Source of the DNA: Variovorax sp. OAS795
Lineage (GTDB): Bacteria > Pseudomonadota > Gammaproteobacteria > Burkholderiales > Burkholderiaceae_C
Assembly: GCF_040546685.1 (NCBI RefSeq)
Contig: NZ_JBEPOH010000001.1
Span: 1,550,001-1,614,000, forward strand
DNA length: 64,000 bases
Reading direction: 5' to 3'
Both the position numbers and the translations under genes were made by a program. Shown in pieces: positions 56,241 to 64,000 of the stretch. A model generated the notes under the pieces. The model was not told the DNA's origin and made no database searches. It was given only the letters and a program-made list of their open reading frames with translations. Position 1 is the first letter of the stretch, and the number at the start of each line of letters is the position of its first letter.

Positions 56241-56465
56241 ATGGACTATCCACCGAACGAACTCGCGGAACGGCTGACGGAGCTCGAGATCAAGTCGAGC
56301 TATGCCGAAGACCTGCTGGAGCAGCTCAACATGACGATCTACCGCCAGCAGCAGCAGATCGACAGCCTCGTTCTTCAGGTCACTCAGCTGAAACTGCAGA
56401 GCCAGAACGCGGGGCAGGAGGGGGCGGCGCGCAGCTTGCGCGACGAACTGCCGCCGCATTACTGA
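56241..56465 (+). CDS. slyX: SlyX family coiled-coil protein
   Basis: A 74-residue protein that is almost all coiled coil: LAERLTELEIKSSYAEDLLEQLNMTIYRQQQQIDSL, then QVTQLKLQSQ, ending in a typical DELPPHY. This is the SlyX family, of unknown molecular function. It lies 27 bases after the permease. A large inverted repeat follows. Confidence 0.9.
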   Translation: MDYPPNELAERLTELEIKSSYAEDLLEQLNMTIYRQQQQIDSLVLQVTQLKLQSQNAGQEGAARSLRDELPPHY

Positions 56466-56503
56466 GATTCTTCGGGGCGCGCTCCCGCCGACGGCGTGCC
56501 CTG

Positions 56504-56694
56504 CTCCGCGAATGTCCCCCGGCCTGCGGCCTCCTCCTTTATTTCGCTGCGCAGGGCACACCATCGACGTGAGCGTTGTACGGAGCAGTCGTTGATCAGC
56601 CAGCACCACGACGGCGCTTGGTGTGCACAGGGTGCCGGGTGCTCCCCGCAGCGAAATAAAGGAGGAGGCCGCAGGCCGGGGGACATTCGCGGAG
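56504..56694. repeat. Long inverted repeat: 48-bp perfect arms, 95-base spacer
   Basis: Left arm 56504-56551, right arm 56647-56694: all 48 positions are complementary, starting CTCCGCGAATGTCCCCCGGC on the left. The 95-base spacer has a smaller inverted pair (GCACACC / GGTGTGC). Transcribed, it forms an extremely stable hairpin. Such elements, and the Arg/Pro-rich shadow reading frames they create, look like a multi-copy intergenic family; copy number cannot be tested here. No transposase or clear target duplication flanks it. Confidence 0.9.
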
Positions 56695-56717
56695 GGGAGT
56701 ACCCGGTGGCCTGTGCA

Positions 56718-56759
56718 CGCGCCCTGAACAGCGCGCCCTGAACAGCGCGCCCCGAACAG
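56718..56759. repeat. Three tandem copies of a 14-nt repeat
   Basis: CGCGCCCTGAACAG at 56718-56731 and 56732-56745 are identical, and 56746-56759 (CGCGCCCCGAACAG) differs by one base. It lies between the inverted repeat and the hemolysin-III gene stop at 56777. Confidence 0.85.
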
Positions 56760-56776
56760 TACTGACCTGAAAAAGA

Positions 56777-57481
56777 TCAGCCGTGCGAATGCCAGAGCAC
56801 CGCAAAGAAATGGCAAGCACTGCCCGCCAGCACGAACAGGTGCCAGACGAAGTGCGCGAACCGCACCTTGTTGTCGAACAGGAAGACCACGGCACCCGCC
56901 GTGTAGAACAGCCCGCCGGCCACCAGCCACCCCAGCCCCGCGCCCGACATGCGCTCGTACAGCGGCACCGCCGCCATCAACGCCATCCAGCCCATCGCCA
57001 CGTACAGCCCCGTCGACCACAGCGGATGCTGCAGCCGGTTGAACAGCTTGGCGCCCACGCCCAACGTGGCCGCGGCGCAGATCGCGCCGAACAGCGTCCA
57101 GCCCCACGGCCCGCGCAGCACGCCGAACAGGAAAGGCATGTAGCTGCCCGCGATGAAAAGGTAGATGGCTGCGTGGTCGAGCCGGTTGAACCAGGCCTTG
57201 GCCCGGCCCATGGGCAACGCGTGGTACAGCGTGGAGATCAGGTACAGCACGATGGCCGTGCCCGCGAACAGCGATGCGCCGACGATGCTCGCGGCCTGGC
57301 CCTTTTGCGCAGCGCTGTAGACCAGGATCGGCAGCGAGGCAATGGCGAGCAGCAGGCCGAGGCCGTGGCTCAGCGCGTTGAAGATTTCTTCCAGCGTGGT
57401 CTGGTCGCGCGGCGCGGCGGCCTGCTTTCCGGTGCGCACCGGCATGGCTTGCTGCAACGGCATGGGATGTCGATTCGTCAT
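56777..57481 (-). CDS. Hemolysin III / PAQR family membrane protein (YqfA-like)
   Basis: A 234-residue protein with seven predicted helices. The motifs are EEIFNALSHGLGLLLAIASLP near the N-terminus, STLYHALP, FNRLDHAAIYLFIAGSYMPFL, and the late KVRFAHFVWHLFVLAGSACHFFAVLWH with conserved His residues. The family includes adiponectin-receptor-like proteins with a metal site suggesting hydrolase activity; true haemolytic function is doubtful. I chose ATG at 57481 with CAGGAGAG upstream; a start at 57538 would add 19 residues of poor fit. Divergence to regA is 63 bases. Confidence 0.87.
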   Translation of the reverse strand: MTNRHPMPLQQAMPVRTGKQAAAPRDQTTLEEIFNALSHGLGLLLAIASLPILVYSAAQKGQAASIVGASLFAGTAIVLYLISTLYHALPMGRAKAWFNRLDHAAIYLFIAGSYMPFLFGVLRGPWGWTLFGAICAAATLGVGAKLFNRLQHPLWSTGLYVAMGWMALMAAVPLYERMSGAGLGWLVAGGLFYTAGAVVFLFDNKVRFAHFVWHLFVLAGSACHFFAVLWHSHG

Positions 57482-57544
57482 CGGTATCGGACTCTCCTGG
57501 GTCGAACCAGGTTCCACGAAAAGCCGTGAAACCGGCAAGTCATG

Positions 57545-58099
57545 TTACTTGACCTGCTGTTTGCCCAATTTGCGCGCCAATGTGCGCCGATGCATGCCAA
57601 GCCGCCGCGCGGTCTCGGAAATGTTGAAGCCGGTTTCGGCCAAGGTTTCGTGGATGCGCTCCCATTCGAGCGTCTTGATCGAGGTCGAGCGATTGGTCAG
57701 CTCGACCTCCGTCGTGCCCGTGGCGCGGCCGAACGCGGCTTCGATGTCGTCGGTGTTCGAGGGCTTGGCAAGGTAGTGGCAGGCGCCGAGCTTGATCGCC
57801 TCCACGGCCGTGGCAATGCTCGCAAAGCCCGTGAGCACCACGATCAGCATCTGCGGACTGTGCCGGTGCAGCATCTGCACGCAGGCCAGGCCCGAGGCTT
57901 CGCCGTTGAGCTTCAGGTCGACCACCGCGTAGCCGTAGCCGGGCGCATGCGTCTGCAGCAGGCGCTCGACTTCTTCGGCATTGCTCGCGTGCGTGACCGC
58001 ATAGCCGCGGCGCTCGAACGACTTGCCGAGCGTGCGCGCGAAGGCCGCGTCGTCCTCGACGATGAGCAACTGGCGCTCGGCTTCAGCGGTTTGCGTCAT
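57545..58099 (-). CDS. RegA/PrrA/RoxR-family response regulator
   Basis: A 184-residue regulator: a receiver (1-125) with VEDD, acceptor Asp61 in VVDLKLNGEASG, a Thr in VLTGFASI and Lys in HYLAKPSN; then a Fis-type HTH, NISETARRLGMHRRTLARKLGK, at about 160-181. This is the RegA family, which controls respiration, carbon fixation and related genes in response to redox. It is downstream of its kinase with a 17-base overlap and shares an operon with the cyo genes. Confidence 0.92.
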   Translation of the reverse strand: MTQTAEAERQLLIVEDDAAFARTLGKSFERRGYAVTHASNAEEVERLLQTHAPGYGYAVVDLKLNGEASGLACVQMLHRHSPQMLIVVLTGFASIATAVEAIKLGACHYLAKPSNTDDIEAAFGRATGTTEVELTNRSTSIKTLEWERIHETLAETGFNISETARRLGMHRRTLARKLGKQQVK

Positions 58100-59525
58100 G
58101 GGCTTTCGTGTCGGTGATGGCGTCGATGGCTGGAGCCTCGTCGCCGGCTTCGTCGTCGTCTTCTTCTTCGAGCACGATGGCTGCGAGCGGCAGCGTGATG
58201 CGCACGATCGCGCCCCCTTCAAGCCGGTTGTGCACCGCCACGCGTCCGCCCAGCGTGCGCGCCACATTGACCACCAGGAACAGCCCGAGCCCGCCGCCCG
58301 GGCGCCCCTTGCTTGACTGGTAGGGCTTGCCGAACTCCTTCAGGATGGAGGGCAGGAACCCCGGCCCCGCGTCGGTCACGGTGAGGGTCAGCGCTTCGGC
58401 ATCGTGCGCCACCTCCAGGCGCAGCCAGTGCGGCGAAGCTTCGAGCGCATTGTCCAGCACGTTGCAGATCATCTGCTTGAGGGCCGAGTCGGAAACCATG
58501 GGCAGGTCTTGGCCAAAGCGGTTCTCGTAGTCGAATTCTTCCACCGGCCGCGTGGCGCGCCATTCCTCGACCAGCTCGTCGAGGAAGGTGCGCACCGTGG
58601 TTTCTTCCGACGACTCGCCGCGCGCTTCGCCGGCCGACAGCAGGATGCCGCTCACGATGCTCTTGCAGCGCTGGATCTGCAGCTCCATCTCGGCCACTTC
58701 GGTCAGCAGTTCGGGGTCGGAGCTGAAGTGCGGCAGCCGGCGCCAGTCGCCGAGGATCACGGCCAGCGTGGCAAGCGGCGTGCCCAGCTCGTGCGCGGCG
58801 CCCGAGGCGAGGAGGCCCATGCGCACGATGTGCTCTTCTTCCGAAGCACGCTGGCGCAGGTCGGCCAGCCGCGCATCGCGTGCGCGCAGGTTGCGGCTGA
58901 TGCGCGTGATGAACACCACCAGCAGCGCGGCATTGAGCGCAAAGCAGATCAGCATGCCCTGCACGTACGGGCTCCAGAGCCCGCGGTCGTGGTCCAGCGG
59001 CAGTGCGAGCGGGCGCGAGAAAAGCGCCAGTCCCGCAAAGCAGAGGCTGGTGACGATGACGATGGTCCAGGTCGACCAGGCCTTGAGCAGCACCGCGCCC
59101 AGGATGACCTGCAACAGGTACAGGAAGACGAACGGGTTGGTCGCGCCGCCGCTCAGGTAGAGCTGCGCGGTGAGCGTCGCGACGTCGACCAGGAGCGCGA
59201 GAAAAAGCTCGCCGTTGGTCACGCGGCGCACGCTGCGCGAGCGCAGCAAACTCACGCCGTTGAAGAGCGCCAGGCAGGTCAGCACCTGCAGCATGTGGTC
59301 CAGCGGCAGCCGGATGCCGAAGCCGTAGTGCACCAGCAGGATCGTGGCCACCTGCCCGACCACCGCGAACCAGCGCAGCTGGATCAGCTGCTGCATGTTC
59401 TTGTGACCGGTGGCGTTGTCCAGGCTCGCCACGCCCGCGCGCGGCGCATGCAGTTCCCCCGCAACGGCGGCGGGCTCAGTCGCGGTGGGCATCGGGACGT
59501 CGGCTGGCTTGGGCATCCGCGGCAT
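58083..59525 (-). CDS. RegB/PrrB-family redox-sensing histidine kinase
   Basis: A 480-residue kinase with six membrane helices. GGATNPF at 126-132 matches the quinone-binding heptad of RegB, and the H-box is GAAHELGTPLATL with His245. Cys287 in IQRCKSIVSGIL lies at the position expected for the redox-active Cys of RegB. HATPase motifs are DNALEASPHW, DAGPGF and GGGLGLFLV. The start is uncertain: 59525 overlaps surf1 by 50 bases, while ATG codons at 59492 and 59396 are alternatives; the conserved part begins near MQQLIQLRWFAVVG. Confidence 0.92.
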   Translation of the reverse strand: MPRMPKPADVPMPTATEPAAVAGELHAPRAGVASLDNATGHKNMQQLIQLRWFAVVGQVATILLVHYGFGIRLPLDHMLQVLTCLALFNGVSLLRSRSVRRVTNGELFLALLVDVATLTAQLYLSGGATNPFVFLYLLQVILGAVLLKAWSTWTIVIVTSLCFAGLALFSRPLALPLDHDRGLWSPYVQGMLICFALNAALLVVFITRISRNLRARDARLADLRQRASEEEHIVRMGLLASGAAHELGTPLATLAVILGDWRRLPHFSSDPELLTEVAEMELQIQRCKSIVSGILLSAGEARGESSEETTVRTFLDELVEEWRATRPVEEFDYENRFGQDLPMVSDSALKQMICNVLDNALEASPHWLRLEVAHDAEALTLTVTDAGPGFLPSILKEFGKPYQSSKGRPGGGLGLFLVVNVARTLGGRVAVHNRLEGGAIVRITLPLAAIVLEEEDDDEAGDEAPAIDAITDTKAHDANR

Positions 59526-60318
59526 TTTCGCTGCTGCGGCGCCGGCGCTCCTCGCGCCAGGCGTACCCGGCCGCGGCCAGCACCATCAGGGCCAGGCCGT
59601 ACCACGTGAGGGCGTAGACAAGGTGGCTGTTGGGAAAGGCGATGACCGTGAGGCCGCCGGCGGGCCAGGCCGGCGCCGTGCCGGATGCGGAGGGCGCGGC
59701 ATCGGCATCGACGAAGTAGGGTGCCACGCGGTCGAGGCCGCGCGCCGCGGCAATGGCCTGCACGTCGCGCGAGAACCAGCGCTCCTGCGCCGGCTCGTTC
59801 TTGCGCAGGAAGCCGCCCGTGGGTTCGGTGATGCGCAACAGCCCGGTCACGGTGGTTTCGCCCTGGGCCTCGGTGGCCCTGCGCGCCGGGCGCTCGCGTG
59901 CCTCGGGTGGCACGAAGCCGCGGTTGACCAGCACGATGCTGCCGTCGGCGGCGCGCAGCGGCGCCAGCACCCAGAAGCCGGCGCCGAGCCGCGTGGTGGC
60001 CTGCACCAGCGTTTCCTTGTCGTGGAGGAAGGTGCCGGCGAGGCGTACGCGCCGGTATTCGTCGGCGGCCGCGCTCACCTGCGCCCAGCGCCCGGGGCCG
60101 GGCGCATCGGCCGGCGCGGCATGCACGCGCTGTTCGACGCGGGCAATGAGATCGAGCTTCCAGGCCCTGCGCTCGACCTGCCAGGTACCGAGCGCGAAGA
60201 AGCCGGCAAAGGCCAGTGCCGCACAGACCGCCAGCGCCACCCGGGCCGCCGCGGACCGCTGGCGGGCGGGCGGCGTTTCGAGCGTTCGGGTGCTGGGATC
60301 CGGCGGCTGGGGCGTCAA
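59476..60318 (-). CDS. SURF1-family oxidase assembly protein
   Basis: A 280-residue protein with two membrane helices: one near 27-46 (AALAFAGFFALGTWQVERRAWKLDLI), one near 240-258. The SURF1 patterns FALGTWQVERRAWKLDLI, VRLAGTFL, GAGFWVLAPLRAADGSIVLVNRGFVPPE and LTWYGLALMVL are clear. SURF1 proteins assist haem a or haem o handling in haem-copper oxidase assembly. The TTG start at 60318 overlaps the cyoD stop (TTGA). A longer in-frame opening upstream is cyoD antiframe. Confidence 0.88.
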   Translation of the reverse strand: MTPQPPDPSTRTLETPPARQRSAAARVALAVCAALAFAGFFALGTWQVERRAWKLDLIARVEQRVHAAPADAPGPGRWAQVSAAADEYRRVRLAGTFLHDKETLVQATTRLGAGFWVLAPLRAADGSIVLVNRGFVPPEARERPARRATEAQGETTVTGLLRITEPTGGFLRKNEPAQERWFSRDVQAIAAARGLDRVAPYFVDADAAPSASGTAPAWPAGGLTVIAFPNSHLVYALTWYGLALMVLAAAGYAWREERRRRSSENAADAQASRRPDAHRD

Positions 60319-60722
60319 GGCATGTTCTTCATGTCGTGCACAGACATGGGCATCATGTTCGCGTTCATGTGGTACATGACCCAGAGCGAGCCGGCCAGCG
60401 TGATCACGACCAGCACGATCGTGAAGATCAGCGCGAGCATGTTCCATCCGCTTTCGGACTTGGCGTCCATGTGCAGGAAGTAGATCATGTGGACCACGAT
60501 CTGCACCGCGGCAAAGCCGAGGATCACGAGCGAGGTGGTGTGCGTGCTGGAGAGCACCTTGCCCATCACGAGCCAGAACGGAATTGCCGTGAGGATCACC
60601 GCCAGCACGAAGCCGGTCATGTAGCCCTTGAAGGTGCTGTGGCTCACGGGACCATCGTCGTGATGGTCGTCATGCGCATCATGGCCGTGCGCGGCGGCGG
60701 TGCCGGTGTGGGCGGTGCTCAT
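60315..60722 (-). CDS. cyoD: Cytochrome o ubiquinol oxidase subunit IV
   Basis: A 135-residue subunit with a His/Asp-rich N-terminus ([12 protein letters not shown]) and three membrane helices ([62 protein letters not shown]). It stabilises the oxidase complex. It overlaps cyoC by ATGA and surf1 by TTGA. Confidence 0.94.
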   Translation of the reverse strand: MSTAHTGTAAAHGHDAHDDHHDDGPVSHSTFKGYMTGFVLAVILTAIPFWLVMGKVLSSTHTTSLVILGFAAVQIVVHMIYFLHMDAKSESGWNMLALIFTIVLVVITLAGSLWVMYHMNANMMPMSVHDMKNMP

Positions 60723-61384
60723 GCCATCGATCCCATCAGGTAGACGAATGTGAAGACGCCGATCCAGACCACGTCCAGGAAGTGCCAGAACATCGACAGG
60801 CACATCAGGCGGCGGCGGTTGGCGGCGGTGAAGCCGTGCTTGGGCAACTGGACCATCAGCACGATGAGCCACACGATGCCGAAGGTCACGTGCAGGCCGT
60901 GGGTGCCGACCAGCGCGAAGAACGACGACAGGAAGGCGCTGCGCTGCGGGCCCGCGCCTTCATGGATGAGGTGCGCGAACTCGTACAGTTCGAGGCCGAT
61001 GAAGCCCGCGCCCAGCAGGCCGGTGATGGCCAGCCACGCCAATGTGCCGCCCATGCGCTTGCGCTGCATCTCGAGCACCGCGAAGCCGTAGGTGATGGAC
61101 GAGAACAGCAGCAGCGATGTGTTGATCGCCACCAGCGGCAGGTCGAACAGGTCGGCGCCCGACGGGCCGGCCGCGTAGCTGCGCCCCAGCACGCCGTAGA
61201 CGGCGAACAGGCAGGCGAAGACCAGGCAGTCGCTCATCAGGTAGAGCCAGAACCCGAGCAGCGTGCCGTTCTCGGGATGGTGGTCGTTGCCGACGTGGAA
61301 CAGCTCGAACACGGGCGGCTTGCCCGTGTGGTCGCTGTGGGCGTGGCCGGCCGCGGGGGCGTGGAGGGCGGTGGTATCAGACAT
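60719..61384 (-). CDS. cyoC: Cytochrome o ubiquinol oxidase subunit III
   Basis: A 221-residue subunit III with about five helices: [85 protein letters not shown] and [20 protein letters not shown]. The conserved Glu and His near [11 protein letters not shown] are present. It starts within the end of cyoB (8-base overlap) and is coupled to cyoD. Confidence 0.96.
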   Translation of the reverse strand: MSDTTALHAPAAGHAHSDHTGKPPVFELFHVGNDHHPENGTLLGFWLYLMSDCLVFACLFAVYGVLGRSYAAGPSGADLFDLPLVAINTSLLLFSSITYGFAVLEMQRKRMGGTLAWLAITGLLGAGFIGLELYEFAHLIHEGAGPQRSAFLSSFFALVGTHGLHVTFGIVWLIVLMVQLPKHGFTAANRRRLMCLSMFWHFLDVVWIGVFTFVYLMGSMA

Positions 61385-63389
61385 GGGCTGCTGCCAGGAG
61401 GCGCGTGCGTTCGGCTTCGGTGCGGACGACTTCTTCCGCGGGAATGTGGTAGTCGCGCTTGTAGTTGAAGGTGTGGACGATCACGGCCGCCACCATGGCC
61501 AGGAAGCCCACGCCCGCCACCAGCCACATCTGCCAGATCAGCGCGAAGCCGCAGGTGGCCGCCAGCGCTGCGATGACGAAGCCGGCCGCCGTGTTCTTGG
61601 GCATGTGGATGGGCGTGAAGCCTTCGAGCGGCCGGGCATAGCCGCGGCGCTTCATGTCGGTCCAGGCGTCGTTGTCGTGGATGCGCGGCGTGAATGCGAA
61701 GTTGTAGGCCGGCGGCGGCGACGAGGTCGACCACTCCAGCGTGCGGCCGTTCCACGGGTCGCCCGTGGTGTCGCGCAGCGCGTCGCGGCGGATGTAGCTC
61801 ACCACCAGCTGGATGATGAACGACGCGATGCCCAGCGCGATCAGCACCGCACCGAAGGCCGCGACCTGGAACCAGATCTGCAGCGACATGTCCTGGAAGT
61901 GGTTCATGCGGCGCGTGACGCCCATCAGGCCCAGCACGTACAGCGGCATGAACGCGACCCAGAAGCCGACGATCCAGAACCAGAACGAGCACTTGCCCCA
62001 GAACGGATCGAGCTTGTAGCCGAAGGCCTTGGGGAACCAGTAGGTGATGCCCGCCAGCATGCCGAACAGCACGCCGCCGATGATCACGTTGTGGAAGTGC
62101 GCGATCAGGAACAGGCTGTTGTGCAGCACGAAGTCAGCCGGCGGCACGGCCAGCAGCACGCCCGTCATGCCGCCGATCACGAAGGTGATCATGAAGCCGA
62201 TGGTCCACATCATCGGCAGCTCGAAGCGGATGCGGCCGCGGTACATGGTGAAGAGCCAGTTGAAGATCTTCGCGCCCGTCGGGATCGAGATGATCATCGT
62301 CGTGATGCCGAAGAACGAGTTCACGCTGGCGCCGGAGCCCATGGTGAAGAAGTGGTGCAGCCACACGAGGTACGACAGGATGGTGATCACCACCGTGGCG
62401 TACACCATCGACGCATAGCCGAAGAGGCGCTTGCCCGAGAAGGTGGAGACCACTTCGGAGAAGATGCCGAAGGCCGGCAGGATCAGGATGTACACCTCGG
62501 GGTGGCCCCAGATCCAGATCAGGTTCACGTACATCATGGCGTTGCCGCCGAGGTCGTTCGTGAAGAAGTTGGTGCCGGCGTAGCGGTCGAGCGACAGCAG
62601 GGCGAGCACGGCGGTGAGCACCGGGAAGGCGGCCACGATCAGCACGTTGGTGCACAGGGCGGTCCAGGTGAACACCGGCATCTTCATCATGGTCATGCCC
62701 GGCGCGCGCATCTTCACGATGGTGGCCAGCAGGTTGACGCCCGAGAGCAGGGTTCCGACCCCCGCTATCTGCAGCGACCATATGTAGTAGTCGACGCCCA
62801 CGTCGGGGCTGAAGAGAATGCCCGACAGCGGCGGGTAGGCCAGCCAGCCGGTCTTGGCGAACTCGCCGACGAACAGCGACGCCATCACCAGGCCCGCGCC
62901 GAACGTGGTCATCCAGAAGCTGAAGTTGTTCAGGAACGGAAACGCCACGTCGCGCGCGCCAATCTGCAGCGGCACCACGAAGTTCATGAGGCCCGTGACC
63001 AGCGGCATCGCCACGAAGAAGATCATGATCACGCCGTGCGCGGTGAAGATCTGGTCGTAGTGGTGCGGCGGCAAAAAGCCGGTGTTGTCGCCGAAGGCCA
63101 CGGCCTGCTGGGCCCGCATCATCAGCGCGTCGGCAAAGCCGCGCAGCAGCATCACCAGCCCGAGGATGATGTACATGATGCCGATCTTCTTGTGGTCGAT
63201 GCTGGTGATCCAGTCGCGCCACAGAGTGCCCCAGAGCTTGAAGTAGGTGACCGCGCCGAGCAGCGCGATGCCGCCCAGCACCACGGCCGCGAAGGTCGCG
63301 AGCAGGATGGGCTCGTGGTAGGGAATCGCCTCCCACGTGAGGCGGCCGAAGATGAGCTTCGTCAGGTCAAGGTTCTCGAACATCGTCAT
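61377..63389 (-). CDS. cyoB: Cytochrome o ubiquinol oxidase subunit I
   Basis: A 670-residue haem-copper oxidase core with about 15 helices. The haem b and haem o/CuB ligands are visible: [15 protein letters not shown] (low-spin His), [17 protein letters not shown] (CuB His with the cross-linked Tyr), WLHHFFTMG (CuB His pair) and [13 protein letters not shown] (proximal and low-spin His). The quinone-site region at the start ([12 protein letters not shown]) fits bo-type oxidases. It overlaps cyoA by ATGA, so its start is 63389. It reduces O2 to water and pumps protons. Confidence 0.97.
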   Translation of the reverse strand: MTMFENLDLTKLIFGRLTWEAIPYHEPILLATFAAVVLGGIALLGAVTYFKLWGTLWRDWITSIDHKKIGIMYIILGLVMLLRGFADALMMRAQQAVAFGDNTGFLPPHHYDQIFTAHGVIMIFFVAMPLVTGLMNFVVPLQIGARDVAFPFLNNFSFWMTTFGAGLVMASLFVGEFAKTGWLAYPPLSGILFSPDVGVDYYIWSLQIAGVGTLLSGVNLLATIVKMRAPGMTMMKMPVFTWTALCTNVLIVAAFPVLTAVLALLSLDRYAGTNFFTNDLGGNAMMYVNLIWIWGHPEVYILILPAFGIFSEVVSTFSGKRLFGYASMVYATVVITILSYLVWLHHFFTMGSGASVNSFFGITTMIISIPTGAKIFNWLFTMYRGRIRFELPMMWTIGFMITFVIGGMTGVLLAVPPADFVLHNSLFLIAHFHNVIIGGVLFGMLAGITYWFPKAFGYKLDPFWGKCSFWFWIVGFWVAFMPLYVLGLMGVTRRMNHFQDMSLQIWFQVAAFGAVLIALGIASFIIQLVVSYIRRDALRDTTGDPWNGRTLEWSTSSPPPAYNFAFTPRIHDNDAWTDMKRRGYARPLEGFTPIHMPKNTAAGFVIAALAATCGFALIWQMWLVAGVGFLAMVAAVIVHTFNYKRDYHIPAEEVVRTEAERTRLLAAAHV

Positions 63390-64000
63390 TCTTCGGTGGT
63401 GCACATCGCCGTGACGTACTTGCGCGTCGGCGAACTGGAATTGAGGCTGTCGGGCTGCCAGCCGGCTGCCTTGCTGGCCACGTTGAAGGCGCCGGGCTTG
63501 CCCAGGCCGCCTTCGGCGTCGATGGCCATCATCTGCTTCATGCACATCTTGTTGCGGTCGACACAGCGGTTGAGGATGGCGTCGTACAGGTCGGGCGCCA
63601 CGCGGGCGTAGTGGCGCACGGGGTCGCGCTCGCTCGGTGCTTCGAGCTTCAGGTAGGTCTCGCGGCTCAGTTCGCCGTCCTTGCCGGCCTTGGCCTTCTT
63701 CACCCACTCGTCGAAGCCTTCGTTGCTGAGGCCGTGGAACTTGAAGCGCATGCCCGAGAAGCCCGCGCCGCTGTAGTTGGCCGAGAAGCCCTCGAACTCA
63801 CCCGGCTTGTTGATGACCGCGTGCAGCTTGGTCTCCATGCCCGGCATGGCGTAGATCTGGCCGGCCAGCGCGGGAATGAAGAAGGAGTTCATCACCGAGG
63901 TGGCGGTGATCTTGAAAGTGATCGGACGGTCGACCGGCGCGGCCATTTCGTTCACCGTGGCAAAGCCCTGCTCGGGGTAGATGAAGAGCCATTTCCAGTC
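63386..64000 (-). CDS. cyoA: Cytochrome o ubiquinol oxidase subunit II, 3' part
   Basis: The frame is open to the window edge, giving 204 C-terminal residues of CyoA. It has the cupredoxin fold pattern [50 protein letters not shown] and [21 protein letters not shown], without CuA ligands, as expected for a quinol rather than cytochrome c oxidase. The C-terminus is extended and has Cys residues in [10 protein letters not shown]. The N-terminal lipobox and two membrane helices lie outside. Confidence 0.95.
   Translation of the reverse strand, partial: DWKWLFIYPEQGFATVNEMAAPVDRPITFKITATSVMNSFFIPALAGQIYAMPGMETKLHAVINKPGEFEGFSANYSGAGFSGMRFKFHGLSNEGFDEWVKKAKAGKDGELSRETYLKLEAPSERDPVRHYARVAPDLYDAILNRCVDRNKMCMKQMMAIDAEGGLGKPGAFNVASKAAGWQPDSLNSSSPTRKYVTAMCTTEE

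Noticed and set aside
56466..56776. Short reading frames inside the inverted-repeat region as genes
   Set aside because: They arise from the repeat arms on both strands, lack ribosome sites and show only Arg/Pro/Ala-rich sequence.
61263..63611. A 782-codon plus-strand frame over cyoB
   Set aside because: Antisense shadow rich in His/Arg/Glu; the opposite strand encodes a complete oxidase core subunit.

Overview
The window is about 68-70% GC, densely coded and free of rRNA, tRNA or CRISPR sequence. Gene content and protein style (fused NAD-linked formate dehydrogenase, a cyo oxidase operon with SURF1 and RegBA, DUF3460, DUF3305/DUF3306, an IS481-type element with Bordetella-like ends) point to a beta-proteobacterium of the Burkholderiales, most likely Comamonadaceae close to Variovorax. 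That placement is inferred from family knowledge, not from a search.

Layout. 1-2169: 3' end of a BLUF photoreceptor, a DMT exporter and a DUF429 protein. 2310-4952: an envelope/stress group (BON lipoprotein, ferritin-like protein, holin-X-type, YqjD-type and DUF1328 membrane proteins). 5132-7684: a CHASE3 sensor kinase divergent from its NarL-type regulator, plus an orphan receiver. 7918-13067: an AsmA protein, then minus-strand gpmA-ctpA-moeB. 13140-17524: plus-strand rhodanese-grxC-secB-gpsA-nadC-nadA. 17650-23206: minus-strand DUF3460-scpA-nadB-panB-panC-queE-queD, so nadA, nadB and nadC all lie in the window. 23246-24800: a frameshifted BamE-like lipoprotein gene and a complete IS481-family insertion. 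24796-35310: sulP, a small lipoprotein, metG, NAD-type isocitrate dehydrogenase, a DUF2233 protein, yceH, an SH3-like gene fragment, a patatin, apbC and a LysR regulator.

35469-53628 is the centrepiece, an 18-kb formate oxidation island. It holds a cytoplasmic NAD-linked formate dehydrogenase (fused NuoE/NuoF-type beta subunit plus Mo/W alpha subunit), a ModE-like regulator, molybdate transport genes modB-modA-modC, and an accessory block (DUF3305, DUF3306, a 712-residue poly-[4Fe-4S] protein, a TorD-like chaperone). A Tat-exported, membrane-anchored formate dehydrogenase (alpha, beta, gamma) follows, with two small exported proteins, and fdhD comes last. Both catalytic subunits have cysteine where Sec enzymes have selenocysteine. 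The logic appears to be metal import, cofactor sulfuration and protein maturation packaged with two enzymes that send formate electrons to NAD+ in the cytoplasm and to the quinone pool from the periplasm.

53697-57481: an FtsX-type permease, slyX, a striking 48-bp perfect inverted repeat with a short tandem repeat beside it, and a hemolysin-III protein. 57545-64000: a minus-strand operon cyoA(partial)-cyoB-cyoC-cyoD-surf1-regB-regA, a bo-type quinol oxidase with its own assembly factor and a redox/quinone-sensing two-component system. The formate island and this operon together suggest a flexible, redox-regulated respiratory chain.
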